Source of the DNA: an uncultured Acidobacteriia bacterium
GTDB taxonomy: Bacteria; Acidobacteriota; Terriglobia; Bryobacterales; Bryobacteraceae
Assembly: GCA_903907865.1 (NCBI GenBank)
Contig: CAIVPR010000179.1
Coordinates: 1 to 64,000 of the forward strand
Direction: 5' to 3'
DNA length: 64,000 bases
The notes below the pieces were generated by a model. The model did not search any database and was not told the origin of the DNA. It saw only the letters and a list, made by a program, of their open reading frames with translations. The translations under genes and the position numbers were made by a program. Positions 47,864 through 57,112 of the stretch are shown in pieces; position 1 is the stretch's first letter; the number at the start of each line of letters is the position of its first letter.

Positions 47864-49150
47864 GTGCCGCATTCCAACCCAACACCACTTACGCGCCAAC
47901 AGCGCCGGTCCTTCCTTGCGGCGTGGGGCGGAATCGCGCTCGACGGCGTTGATTCCTTCATCTACGCGCTCGTTCTGGTCCCGGCCATGAAGGAGTTGTT
48001 GCCGAAGTCCGGAATCCCCGCGACTCCCGGCAATTTGGGCCTCTACGGTAGCATCCTGTTCGCAATCTTCCTCGTCGGCTGGGGCTTGGCCTCGGCCTGG
48101 GGCCCGCTGGCCGACCGTTTCGGGCGCGTCCGCACCATGATGCTGGCCATCCTCTTCTATTCCGTGTTCACCTTTCTTGGTTGCGTGGCGCAGGATGTCT
48201 GGCAGTTGGGCCTGTTCCGCATGCTGGCCGGCTTCGGCGTCGGCGGCGAGTTCGTCGGGGCGACGGTGCTGGTGGCGGAAGGCATGCCGGAGAACCGGCG
48301 GATCCAAGGTGCCGGGTGGATGAACAGCGGCTACTACGTGGGGACGTTTATCGCGGCGGCGCTGAACTACATTGTGGGGTCGCACTACGGTTGGCGCGCC
48401 ATGTTCGCGGTGGGCGGGTTGCCGGCGTTGTTCATCGCGTATATCCGGTACGGGGTCGAGGAACCGCAAAAATGGCGGGACCGGAACGCCGAGACCGGCG
48501 GCATCTCGGTGCGCGAGTCGTTCATGGGCCTGTTTACCCCCGAATACCGCCGCAGGACGGTGCTCAACTGCACGTTGATTCTGATCTCGATGATCGGGCT
48601 CTGGGCCGGTTCCGTCTACGCGCCCGGGGCGGTGACGCAGGTGGCGGTGCGCGAAGGCTATTCCGCTGCGGACGCCGCCAAGATCGCTTCGTGGGCGACG
48701 ATGCTGCTGGCGGCGGGCACCATCATCGCCTGCCTTTGCATGCATTGGATCACGGAACGGCTGGGACGGCGCGGGGCGGTGGCCTTCTTCTTCGCCGTGA
48801 TGGCGGTGTCGGTCTCCTTCGGATTCGGTTACGCGTTCTACCTGAAGGAACACGCGCTTACGGTGTTCATAGCGTCGCTGTTCTTCGTGGGAATCGGCGG
48901 CGGGTCCTTCCCCGTCTATTTCGCTTGGTTGCCCGAGCAGTATCGGACGGCGAGCCGAGGCAGTTCGCTGGCGTTGGCGATGGGGGTGGGACGGTTTGTG
49001 GCGGCCGGGGCGACATTCCTGGTCGGAGCCGGAATTTCCCGCTACGGCAGCATCGGAGTGCCGGTCGCTACGACGTCGCTGGCCTTCGTCATCGGCCTTT
49101 GTTTGGTGTGGCAGGGGGTCGAAACCAAGGGCGGGGCATTGCCGGACTAG
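47864..49150 (+). CDS. MFS transporter, sugar/metabolite:H+ symporter type
   Basis: The 428-residue membrane protein most likely starts at GTG 47864 (TTG 47858 is possible); the frame is open much further upstream but that part is antisense to the propeller gene. About twelve helices are visible with DGVDSFIYALVLVPAM in the first helix, the loop GPLADRFGRVRTMML (loop 2-3 motif), MLAGFGVGGEFVGATVLVAE and a mid-loop RYGVEEPQKWRDR. This resembles SV2/sugar-porter-type symporters. The substrate is unknown. It is divergent from the propeller gene and 22 bases upstream of an alpha/beta hydrolase. Confidence 0.8.
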   Translation: MPHSNPTPLTRQQRRSFLAAWGGIALDGVDSFIYALVLVPAMKELLPKSGIPATPGNLGLYGSILFAIFLVGWGLASAWGPLADRFGRVRTMMLAILFYSVFTFLGCVAQDVWQLGLFRMLAGFGVGGEFVGATVLVAEGMPENRRIQGAGWMNSGYYVGTFIAAALNYIVGSHYGWRAMFAVGGLPALFIAYIRYGVEEPQKWRDRNAETGGISVRESFMGLFTPEYRRRTVLNCTLILISMIGLWAGSVYAPGAVTQVAVREGYSAADAAKIASWATMLLAAGTIIACLCMHWITERLGRRGAVAFFFAVMAVSVSFGFGYAFYLKEHALTVFIASLFFVGIGGGSFPVYFAWLPEQYRTASRGSSLALAMGVGRFVAAGATFLVGAGISRYGSIGVPVATTSLAFVIGLCLVWQGVETKGGALPD

Positions 49151-49172
49151 TTTCCGGCTAAACTTGAAGGCA

Positions 49173-50060
49173 ATGAAGCGGCTTGCGACAAGATTGGCTG
49201 TTACGCTCGCGGTCGGTGCGGCCGCCGGTTTCTGCGCGGTGGCGATCCGTTCCGCCGAGGGCGCCCTCCATCCAACCCGCCGGGCCGTGGCACCCGAATG
49301 TCCGTGCGTGACCCATGTCCGTTGCGGCGACGCATCGGTGACAGCCCCGGACACGACCAAGCTCAGTGCCTGGTATTACCAGCCCGACCAGCCCAACGGC
49401 GCGGCGGTGATCCTGCTTCACGGGGTCGGTGCCAACCGCGAGGATCTGGTCGGTTTCGGTACCCTCTTCGAAAAGGCCGGCTATTCCGTCCTGGTGCCCG
49501 ACCTCCGCGGCCACGGGCGCAGCGACGGTTTCACGACCTATGGAGCATTCGAGGAACAGGACATCCATGCCTGGGCCGATTGGATGCTGGCGCGGCCGGG
49601 CATTTCGCGCATCTACGGTTACGGCGTGTCACTGGGCGGCTCGGTGCTGATCGAGAGCCTGAACCGCGAGCCGAGATTCCGCGCCGTGGTGGCCGAATCC
49701 GCCTACACCACGTTCCCCGACGTCGCCGACGAGCGCATTGCCCGTCTCCTGCCCGCGCCCGCGCGCTGGATCGCCCAACCTTTTGTCAGCGCCGGCCTGT
49801 TATGGGGACGCCTGCGCTACGATGCCGACCTTCGCCGCGCCTCGCCGCTGGACGCTGTCCGGCACGCCAAGACCCCGATCCTGCTGATCCACGGGCTGGC
49901 CGACCACAAGACGGAGGCGGACAACTCGCGTCGTCTTGCTGCTGCCAATCCGGGGACGACGACCCTCTGGCTGGTGCCCGGCGCGGGCCACGCAAACGCC
50001 CGCGCCACCGCCAAGCAGGAATTCGACTCACGCGTGATGGACTGGTTCCAGCAACACTGA
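49173..50060 (+). CDS. Alpha/beta-hydrolase with N-terminal membrane anchor or signal
   Basis: The 295-residue protein has a hydrophobic N-terminus (about residues 8-28), then an alpha/beta-hydrolase core: AVILLHGVGANREDLVGFG (oxyanion loop, about 78-96), LVPDLRGHGRSDG, the nucleophile elbow GYGVSLGGSVL (Ser about residue 152), the acid region ILLIHGLADHKTEADNSRRL (about 233-252) and GAGHANARA (His about 272). It looks like a carboxylesterase or monoacylglycerol-lipase-like enzyme. GAAGG precedes ATG 49173 and TAAACT lies at 49159-49164. Confidence 0.85.
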   Translation: MKRLATRLAVTLAVGAAAGFCAVAIRSAEGALHPTRRAVAPECPCVTHVRCGDASVTAPDTTKLSAWYYQPDQPNGAAVILLHGVGANREDLVGFGTLFEKAGYSVLVPDLRGHGRSDGFTTYGAFEEQDIHAWADWMLARPGISRIYGYGVSLGGSVLIESLNREPRFRAVVAESAYTTFPDVADERIARLLPAPARWIAQPFVSAGLLWGRLRYDADLRRASPLDAVRHAKTPILLIHGLADHKTEADNSRRLAAANPGTTTLWLVPGAGHANARATAKQEFDSRVMDWFQQH

Positions 50061-50085
50061 CCGAATCCGCGCTAAGATTGGGCTG

Positions 50086-51702
50086 ATGCGCCGAATCTCT
50101 GCTGTACTCGCGTTCGCCGCCGCAGCCTCCGCCCAACCCCCGGTCATCCTGATTTCCGTGGACACGCTCCGCGCCGACCACTCCAAGACCCCCGCCATCG
50201 AAGGCTGGGTGTCGCACGGGGGCACCCGCTTTTCCAACATCGTGACCCAAATTCCCCTGACCCTGGCCTCCCACACCGTGATGATGGCGTCGCAATATCC
50301 TTATGAGACGGGCGTTGAAGAGAATGCGGGCAGCGTCCCCAAGGGAGTTCCCACATTGGCGGGAGTGCTCAAGGGCCGGGGCTACCGTACAGCCGCCTTT
50401 ATCGGCAGCATCTTCCTGGAAAAGGAGCTGGGCCTCGATCAGGGTTTCGACACCTACGACAGCCCGTTCAGCTTCGGGGCGTTTTCCAAACTTTCGGGTG
50501 AGCTGCTGTTCGCGGGAGGGGCGCGCAATAGCTACTCGGTGCGCGAGCGCCGTCCCGCCGCGTTGGTTTTCCGCGCCGCGAACGCCTTTCTCGCCGCCCA
50601 CAAGGGGGAGCCGGTTTTCGTCTTCATCCACCTTTTTGATATGCACAAGCCTTGGAGGGCACCCACGTACAAGGCGCAGTCGGAGCTGGTGGACCAGGCT
50701 CTGGGGGGATTCGAGCAATCTTTGAAGCGCGAAGGCTGGTGGGACAAGTCGCTCGTCGTGCTGACTGCCGACCACGGGGAGGGGCTGGGCGAACATGGCG
50801 AGTCGGACCACGGCTACTTCGTCTACCAGAGCACGTTGCATGTGCCTTTGGTGGTGCATTGGCCGGTCGGAGCGGCGATGGCCGTGAATCCCGACAGGCC
50901 CGGCGGCTTGGTGGATCTAGCCCCGTCGATTCTGGATTTCCTGAAGATCCCGCAGCCCGCGTCCTTCCACGGCAAGAGCCTGTTCAGCGGGCCGGGACCG
51001 ACCGCCGTTTTCGCGGAAAGCGTCTACGCGCGGGACGCTTTTGGCTGGGCGGCGCTCCGCAGTCTGCGGGTGGGAGGTCTTCAGTACGTCGATGCGCCCA
51101 AGCCCGAACTCTACGACTTGGACAAGGACCCCGCGGAACGCGAAAATCTCATCGCCCGTCGACCCGCGGACGCTGCCCGGCTGAAGTCCCAATTGGCAAC
51201 CTATAAGGTTGCGGCCAAACCGACGGCAGCACAGGCCGGAGACCCGGCGCGCCGCAAGGAAGTTCTGGAATCGCTGGGGTACTTGGCACCGGGACCGGCC
51301 GGGGTGGGCTCGGGAGCCGATCCGAAGGACCGACTCCCCGACCTGATCCGGTACGAGGAAGCCCTCGACAAGATGGCCGAACGCCGCTACGACCTCGCAA
51401 TCGCCAGTCTCCGGACGATCTTGGCGCGCGATCCCGGAAACCTGCTCGTTCGCCGCGATTTAGGTGCCGCCCTTGTCGAGTCCCGCAAATTCGCGGAGGC
51501 CGCCGCCGAGTTGCAGCGCGTCGCGTCGGCCTCGCCCGGCGACTACATTACTCGCTACGAACTGGGCCTCGCCTATGAGGGGCTTTCGAAATTTCCGGAG
51601 GCCAAGGACCAGTTCGACGCCGCCTGTAAACTGGCACCAGCCGCGGCCCAGTGCCTTAGCGCCGCTGAACGGGTCGCAGCCAAGATCAACGGGAAACGCT
51701 GA
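50086..51702 (+). CDS. Exported sulfatase-fold hydrolase with C-terminal TPR segment
   Basis: The 538-residue protein has a signal peptide (MRRISAVLAFAAAASA) and a sulfatase/alkaline-phosphatase-superfamily domain: VILISVDTLRADHS (metal Asp, about residue 26), IPLTLASHTVMMAS (about residues 56-69), FIHLFDMHKPWRAPT and VLTADHGEGLGEHGESDHGY (about 224-245). The formylglycine motif CxPxR is absent; Thr59 lies where phosphodiesterase-type members carry their nucleophile. Residues about 430-530 form helical TPR-like repeats. It therefore looks more like a phosphatase or phosphodiesterase than a sulfatase. TAAGAT at 50073-50078 is seven bases from the ATG. Confidence 0.8.
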   Translation: MRRISAVLAFAAAASAQPPVILISVDTLRADHSKTPAIEGWVSHGGTRFSNIVTQIPLTLASHTVMMASQYPYETGVEENAGSVPKGVPTLAGVLKGRGYRTAAFIGSIFLEKELGLDQGFDTYDSPFSFGAFSKLSGELLFAGGARNSYSVRERRPAALVFRAANAFLAAHKGEPVFVFIHLFDMHKPWRAPTYKAQSELVDQALGGFEQSLKREGWWDKSLVVLTADHGEGLGEHGESDHGYFVYQSTLHVPLVVHWPVGAAMAVNPDRPGGLVDLAPSILDFLKIPQPASFHGKSLFSGPGPTAVFAESVYARDAFGWAALRSLRVGGLQYVDAPKPELYDLDKDPAERENLIARRPADAARLKSQLATYKVAAKPTAAQAGDPARRKEVLESLGYLAPGPAGVGSGADPKDRLPDLIRYEEALDKMAERRYDLAIASLRTILARDPGNLLVRRDLGAALVESRKFAEAAAELQRVASASPGDYITRYELGLAYEGLSKFPEAKDQFDAACKLAPAAAQCLSAAERVAAKINGKR

Positions 51703-52549
51703 TAGTGCCCATCCGGCCCGCCCGGTAGTCTTCGAACGCCTGCGCCAACTCCTCCTTGGTGTTCATCACGAAAGGGCCGTAGCGGGCGACGGGCTCGTGG
51801 ATCGGCTCGGCGGAAAGCAACAGGATCTGGGTTTCGCCGGAGGCCGTGAATTCCACCGTGTCGGCGTCATTGTTCAATACCGCCAGATGGTACTTGGGGA
51901 TGAAACCACCGCCCAGCATCAGCCCGCCGGAAATCACATAGATCATACTGTTCAGGCTGTGCGGAACCTCCTGGATGTGCTTGGCCCCGTCGGCCATCTT
52001 GAAGTGCAGGTATTGGATGGGGATGTGGGTCTCGACCGCGCCGTTCACTCCCAGCGAATCGCCGGCGATGACCTTGATCTCCACGCCTTCGCCCGTGGCG
52101 GTGGGGATATGGGCCGCGTCGCGCTCCTGGTAGCGGGGGGCTTTCATCTTGTCGCGCTTGGGCAGATTGACCCAAAGTTGGAAGCCTTCGAGCTTGCCGC
52201 CGTTCTGCACCAAGTTGCGGCTGGGAACTTCGGAATGCACCAAGCCGGATCCCGCAGTCATCCACTGGACGTCGCCAGCCTTGAGGACGCCGTGGTGGCC
52301 GAAGGAATCGCGGTGCTCGAATTCGCCCGAAAGCAGATAGGTAACGGTTTCGAATCCGCGGTGGGGATGGTCCGGGAAGCCCTTCGCTTCACCGGGTTTG
52401 AGGTCCATGGGACCCATATGGTCGAGGAGGAGGAAGGGGTCGAACTCGCTCAAATCATGGTTGGGGAAGGCGCGGTGGATCTGCACTCCGTCGCCATCGG
52501 AGACAAGCGGGGCGGGTATCGCGCGGTTGAGGGTTCTGTGTGTAGCCAT
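51686..52549 (-). CDS. Pirin family protein
   Basis: The 287-residue protein from ATG 52549 shows the pirin signature: FDPFLLLDHMGPMDLKPGEA, FPDHPHRGFETVTYLLSGEF (metal His ligands, about residues 57-76), a HRDSFGHHGVLKAGDVQWMT stretch and AGSGLVHSE (about 97-105). Pirins are bicupins with iron; some are quercetinases and others regulatory. It is cytoplasmic. Its 3' end overlaps the convergent sulfatase-fold gene by 17 bases. The 55-base gap upstream serves the divergent membrane protein at 52605. Confidence 0.9.
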   Translation of the reverse strand: MATHRTLNRAIPAPLVSDGDGVQIHRAFPNHDLSEFDPFLLLDHMGPMDLKPGEAKGFPDHPHRGFETVTYLLSGEFEHRDSFGHHGVLKAGDVQWMTAGSGLVHSEVPSRNLVQNGGKLEGFQLWVNLPKRDKMKAPRYQERDAAHIPTATGEGVEIKVIAGDSLGVNGAVETHIPIQYLHFKMADGAKHIQEVPHSLNSMIYVISGGLMLGGGFIPKYHLAVLNNDADTVEFTASGETQILLLSAEPIHEPVARYGPFVMNTKEELAQAFEDYRAGRMGTISVSR

Positions 52550-52604
52550 TTGGTTGCTTGGATGCGGAAGTCGTCGAAAGGGTTCGAGGGGGGAGAATAG
52601 GGGG

Positions 52605-54782
52605 GTGCCGGGACTTGGCCTCGTTTTGTTTGGAGCGTTGTTCACCGTGGCCTCGTGCTGGGCGGCGGGCGGGATCGTGCTGCGCCGCATGCGTCTTGCA
52701 CCGGTGGAAGGCGCGCTGTTGGAGGGGGCGGTCGGAGCGTCGGTGTTGAGTCTGGCGGTACTGGCTTTGTCTTTGCTGCACTTGGCGTACCCGGTGGTGT
52801 TCGCGGTTGTGGGCGCGGGAACGTTGGCGACAAGGTGGCGGTTGGGTGTCCGCCGGGGCGGGGAACTGCCGTTTTGGGAATTGACGTTCTTGTGGACGGC
52901 GCTGTTCGGGGTCGTGTTCGGGGTGTATGCGTTGTTGTACCTGTCGGTGTCGCTCGCCCCGGAGCACAGCCCCGACGGCCAGACCTACCACCTCGGCCTC
53001 GTCTACCGCTTCTTCCGCGAACACGGCATGGGCCCGATTACTTCGACCATGTATGCCCCCATGCCGCTCGCCACCGAGATGCTCTTTCTGTTTGCGTTTG
53101 CCTTCGGCCGGAACGCGGCGGCGGCGACGGTGCATCTGGGCAGCCTGTTCGCGCTCTTTGGGCTCGTCGTTTGTTATGGACGGCGCATCGGGCGGCCTTG
53201 GGCGGGTGTTTGCGCCGGACTGCTCGTGTTCCTTTCCCCCATCGCTGGAATCGACGCGGCCAGCGCCTACAATGACGTCGCGTTGACCACGGCGGCCTTC
53301 GCGATGTTCTACTTGGTCGAGGTCTGGCGCGATGGCGACGATTCGGCGCTCGTACCGACCGGGCTTCTGGCCGGATTCTGTTTCGCCATCAAGTACACCG
53401 GTTTCGTTGCGTTCCTGTATGCCGCGGTCGTGATCTTGTGGCTGCGCAGGCCGAGGGCGCTGCTGCCTGTGACCCTCGCCGCCGGACTGGTTGCGCTGCC
53501 GTGGGTCGTGAAGAACTGGATCTGGTACGGGAATCCGGTAGCCCCTTTGCTGAACCGCGTGTTTGAGAACCCGTACGTCCATGTCGCCAACGAGGAGGCA
53601 TTCCGCGCCTACTTCCGGCACTACACGCTTTCCAGCCTCTGGCAGGTCCCTTGGGCGGTCACGGTGACGGGAGAAACGGGCGGACAACTGGGGCTGGTCT
53701 TCCTGTTGGCCCCCCTCGGACTGTTGGCCCTGCGCGGCGCGGTGGGGCGTCGGGTGCTCGTCGTTGCGGCCATCTTTCTGATCCCGTACCCGCTGAACAT
53801 CGGAACCCGGTTCTTGTTACCCGCACTGCCGTTCGTCGCGCTGGCCATGGTCATGGCTTGCGGGCGTTTGCGAGTTTTGCAGGTCGGGCTGGTTCTGGTC
53901 GCCGCCGTAACGGCCTGGCCGAAGGTGACGGCGCGGATGGAAAAGCCGGGCAACATGCGGGTGACGGGCTTCGACTGGAAGGCCGCCGTGGGAGTCGAGT
54001 CGCCAGAAGGTTTCCTGCGCCGCAGGTCGCTCGAATGGCGGGTGGCGCAGATGCTGGAATCGCACGTGCCGCCGGACAAACGGATTTGGAGCAGCCAACC
54101 TTTGGCGGAGTCGTACTTGCAGTCCAATATCTTGGTGAGCTACCTGTCTGGCGAGGGTGAATTGATCCGCGACATCATCTCCAACGCCGCAAGCGACCCC
54201 GACCGCGAACCGACCTGGAACCTGCGTTTCGACTTCCGGCCCCAATCGATCCAGCACCTCAGGGTCACGCAGTCCGCCCACAGCCTGACCGACACTTGGA
54301 GTATCGGGGAGCTCTACCTCTTTCGCGCTGGCCGTGAAGTTCCGCCCACTCCGCGCTGGCATGTGGACGCCGCGCCCTATCCATGGGACGCCGCGCTCGC
54401 CTTCGACCGCAACCCGGCCACCCGCTGGATGACTTGGCGTTCCATCGAGCCGGGCATGCATTTCGACATCTTGACTGATAGGCCAGTTGAACTCGACAGC
54501 GTGGAGATCCGCTGCGCACGGGACCAATGGAAGATCGAATTGCGCCTGGAATCGTGCGACGGCGGCGATTGCAAGGTGATTGCGGGCAAGCCACGGACTT
54601 CCGTTCTGCCGCCAATCGGCGATTTCCGGTTGGCGGCTATGAAGGCAGTCCGGGCCCACGGTATCGACTTCCTGCTGATTGACAAGGACGACCCCAACGC
54701 AGCGGACATTGCAGTCAACCCGGCGCGTTGGGGCCTGGTGTTTATCGCGGAAGCCGAAGGCCGCCGGTTGTACCGGACTTAG
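52605..54782 (+). CDS. GT-C-type membrane glycosyltransferase with C-terminal discoidin-like domain
   Basis: The GTG at 52605 with an AGGGGGGAG site is the likely start; the frame is open upstream but is antisense to the pirin gene. The 725-residue protein has about ten to twelve hydrophobic helices in residues 1-450 and a periplasmic-type loop early on (APEHSPDGQTYHLGLVYRFF, about 119-138), as in ArnT/PMT-like enzymes that use a polyprenyl-phosphate sugar. From about residue 520 a soluble tail follows; residues about 583-660 (WHVDAAPYPWDAALAFDRNP then ATRWMTW) resemble an F5/8 type C (discoidin) carbohydrate-binding fold. No sugar donor can be named. Confidence 0.65.
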   Translation: MPGLGLVLFGALFTVASCWAAGGIVLRRMRLAPVEGALLEGAVGASVLSLAVLALSLLHLAYPVVFAVVGAGTLATRWRLGVRRGGELPFWELTFLWTALFGVVFGVYALLYLSVSLAPEHSPDGQTYHLGLVYRFFREHGMGPITSTMYAPMPLATEMLFLFAFAFGRNAAAATVHLGSLFALFGLVVCYGRRIGRPWAGVCAGLLVFLSPIAGIDAASAYNDVALTTAAFAMFYLVEVWRDGDDSALVPTGLLAGFCFAIKYTGFVAFLYAAVVILWLRRPRALLPVTLAAGLVALPWVVKNWIWYGNPVAPLLNRVFENPYVHVANEEAFRAYFRHYTLSSLWQVPWAVTVTGETGGQLGLVFLLAPLGLLALRGAVGRRVLVVAAIFLIPYPLNIGTRFLLPALPFVALAMVMACGRLRVLQVGLVLVAAVTAWPKVTARMEKPGNMRVTGFDWKAAVGVESPEGFLRRRSLEWRVAQMLESHVPPDKRIWSSQPLAESYLQSNILVSYLSGEGELIRDIISNAASDPDREPTWNLRFDFRPQSIQHLRVTQSAHSLTDTWSIGELYLFRAGREVPPTPRWHVDAAPYPWDAALAFDRNPATRWMTWRSIEPGMHFDILTDRPVELDSVEIRCARDQWKIELRLESCDGGDCKVIAGKPRTSVLPPIGDFRLAAMKAVRAHGIDFLLIDKDDPNAADIAVNPARWGLVFIAEAEGRRLYRT

Positions 54783-55723
54783 GCCTGCGAATTCTCAACT
54801 TCCGCCAGTAGCCGCAAATACGCGGAATGCCGGATCCCGCCCGCCTCTCGCACGGGGCAGTCGGGTTCTTCCTTGTGCCTGCAGTCGCGGAATCGGCAAC
54901 CTGCGTCGAGGAACTCTGGAAACGCCTGTTGGACCTCTTCCAGCGTGATCGTCCCCAGCCCGAACTCCCGGATACCGGGCGTGTCGATGATCCGCGCCCC
55001 GTTTTCCAGTTCGTATAGGCGCGATGCGGTGGTGGTGTGCTGCCCTTTGCCCGTGGCCTCGCTGATTTCGCCGGTCTTGGCCCGTACCTCACCCGCCAGC
55101 GCGTTCAGCAGCGAACTCTTCCCGACCCCGCTCTGGCCCACCAGCACCGCCGTGCTGCCTTCGAGCAGGTCGCGCAGTTCGTCGAGACCTTTGCCGGTCG
55201 GCTTGGAGTAGCGCACGACTGGAATCCGGAAGTTGTCGGCCATCGCCGTGTCGCCCAGATCGGTTTTCGTGAGGCATAGGATGGGCGTCACTCCGCCCCG
55301 CGCCGCCGCCAGCAAGTAGCGGTCCACGAGGCCGGGTCGGAAGGGCGGGCTATCCACCGCCGACACGATCACTATCAGGTCGATATTCGCCGCGACAACC
55401 TTGTCGATATGAACGTTGCCGGGGTCCTTGCGGGAAAGGGTGGTGCGCCGGGGGGCGATTCCGCTGACCGCCTCGTTTTCAATCGAGACCATGTCGCCGG
55501 GCGCGACCGGCATCATGTAGCGCACCCAGCGCGGTTCCTCGCCTTCGACAGCCACAAGGCACAGCCCCGACGACACACCGATCACCAGAGCCTCGGGTGC
55601 GCCTTCCTTGATTTCGCGGCGGTCGTTCTTCTTCTTGGCTTGGGCGGCCTGGAGTTGCTGGAGCTTGATTTTCCGTTCCCGATGGCGGAAGTCGCCAAAG
55701 GCCCTTACGTCCTGTCTGTCCAT
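54779..55723 (-). CDS. rsgA: Small ribosomal subunit biogenesis GTPase RsgA
   Basis: The 314-residue protein (ATG 55723) has a basic N-terminus, an OB fold (about residues 40-105), and a circularly permuted GTPase domain in the order G4 (LTKTDL, about 152), G1 (GQSGVGKSSLLNAL, about 198), G3 (DTPGIREFG). The C-terminal zinc motif is DAGCRFRDCRHKEEPDCPV. It assists late 30S maturation and couples GTP hydrolysis to the ribosome. The longer open frame that extends to 58342 is antisense to the GMC gene and is not coding. The 3' end overlaps the GT-C gene by four bases. Confidence 0.95.
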   Translation of the reverse strand: MDRQDVRAFGDFRHRERKIKLQQLQAAQAKKKNDRREIKEGAPEALVIGVSSGLCLVAVEGEEPRWVRYMMPVAPGDMVSIENEAVSGIAPRRTTLSRKDPGNVHIDKVVAANIDLIVIVSAVDSPPFRPGLVDRYLLAAARGGVTPILCLTKTDLGDTAMADNFRIPVVRYSKPTGKGLDELRDLLEGSTAVLVGQSGVGKSSLLNALAGEVRAKTGEISEATGKGQHTTTASRLYELENGARIIDTPGIREFGLGTITLEEVQQAFPEFLDAGCRFRDCRHKEEPDCPVREAGGIRHSAYLRLLAEVENSQA

Positions 55724-55889
55724 TTGAGATCTAGTCCTTTTGTCCTGCCGTACGTGAAGGCGCGCACCACCGGCGTTGGAGCCGACGGGCGACCGGGCGA
55801 AAGACCGAAGGGCCGTTGGGGGCCCGGTTGGACTAGCGGACAGACATAGGCAAGCCTCAGGATACCAGAATCGGCAGGAGCCCGTGTGG

Positions 55890-55906
55890 GCAGGTTGGCA
55901 ACCTGC
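55890..55906. repeat. Perfect short palindrome in a 735-base gap
   Basis: GCAGGTT and AACCTGC are arms around a 3-base centre. It sits between the divergent rsgA and Gluconate-dehydrogenase-like genes. There is no T run, so it is not a normal terminator. The rest of the gap (55724-56458) shows no recognisable gene, RNA or repeat; its codon bias in all frames looks non-coding. Confidence 0.4.
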
Positions 55907-56458
55907 GGCGGGATCGCGGATACCGCCACGCCCTCTCGAATCTACTCCGCCGGAAACCACCGCTGTCGCTCCACCCACTCCACCCCAGCAGCCTGCACCC
56001 CATGTCAGGCGCTGGAGATGCTGGAACATGGAGGCTGACCCACATCGCGAACGTGTCGGACTCAACCCTCTCATCCGAGGTCCGCATGACCGCCGGACCA
56101 TTTCTGACTGCATATCTCGCGCTGGAACGCGCCGTGGTCGACGTCGACGATGCTTGCAACCCGCCTCCGCGCTCCACTGCCCTTGCAAACTCAAGTCGCA
56201 ACTATTTTCAACTATATTTTCAATCCCCTCAACAACTTCCAAAACCCACCGTTCGGAATCGCCTCCCGCCCATGCTGCAACGGGCGCGGGAGATTCCAGG
56301 TGCCAACGCTGCAACAGATCGCAGCTAACCGACAACGCAGCCAAACCGCCGGGTGCATCGGACACGTTGTTGTCCAGTAGTGGCAAATACCAACGACAGG
56401 CCAAGCTTGACCAAAACCCCTCCATCCTGATAGCTTGGTACCCGGCCACCCACCATTT

Positions 56459-57079
56459 ATGAAACGACGCCGTTTCCTCCAAGCCCTCTCGACCGCGCCC
56501 GCAGTCCCCGCGCTCGTCCAAGAAGCCAACGCCCAGCAACCCGGACGCGCAGGAGGCGGTCGCGGCACCGGGGCTGCCACCGACATCCCCCACATTCCGG
56601 TCGCCGCACCGGACGACGCAGCCGACACCGTCGCCAAGTTTTTCACCCCGGCCCAGTTCGCCACACTGCGCAAGCTGGCAGGTATCCTCGTCCCGCCCGT
56701 GAAGGGCAACCTCGGCGCGCTCGACACCGACGCCCCGGAGTTCCTCGACTTCCTCGTCGCGTCGTCGCCTGCCGACACGCAGACGCTCTACCGCAGCGGC
56801 CTCGACGGGCTCGCCGCCACCGCACGCCGGCAATTCAGCAAGGCTTTTGCCGACCTCGACGCCAAGCAGGCCGACCAAATCCTGAAACCCCTCCTCGTCC
56901 AGGTCCCCTGGGTCTACGACCTGCCCAAGGACCCCATGAAGCATTTCCTCTACCAAGTCCACTCCGACCTCCGCACCGCGACCCGCAACTCGCCCGAAGC
57001 AGCCAAAGCCGTCGCCGCCAGTGGCCGCCGCAGCCTGTCCACCACAGGCCTCTACTGGAACCCCATCGACCCCGTCTAG
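56459..57079 (+). CDS. Gluconate 2-dehydrogenase subunit 3-like protein (Tat signal)
   Basis: The 206-residue protein has an N-terminal twin-arginine-like signal (MKRRRFLQALSTAPAVPALV) and the subunit-3 domain: FFTPAQFATLRKLAGILVPP followed by VKGNLGALDTDAPEFLDFLV. This small subunit is thought to help export and assemble the FAD-dependent large subunit, which has no signal of its own. The GMC oxidoreductase follows 33 bases downstream, forming the standard pair in acidobacteria. The electron acceptor is probably a cytochrome, which is not encoded here. Confidence 0.85.
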   Translation: MKRRRFLQALSTAPAVPALVQEANAQQPGRAGGGRGTGAATDIPHIPVAAPDDAADTVAKFFTPAQFATLRKLAGILVPPVKGNLGALDTDAPEFLDFLVASSPADTQTLYRSGLDGLAATARRQFSKAFADLDAKQADQILKPLLVQVPWVYDLPKDPMKHFLYQVHSDLRTATRNSPEAAKAVAASGRRSLSTTGLYWNPIDPV

Positions 57080-57112
57080 CCGCCAGCACTTAGGTAAACC
57101 CAGAGAATTCCG

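Noticed and set aside
47810..49360. Minus-strand extension of the propeller gene
   Set aside because: A signal peptide begins at ATG 47809; the upstream part is antisense to the MFS transporter gene.
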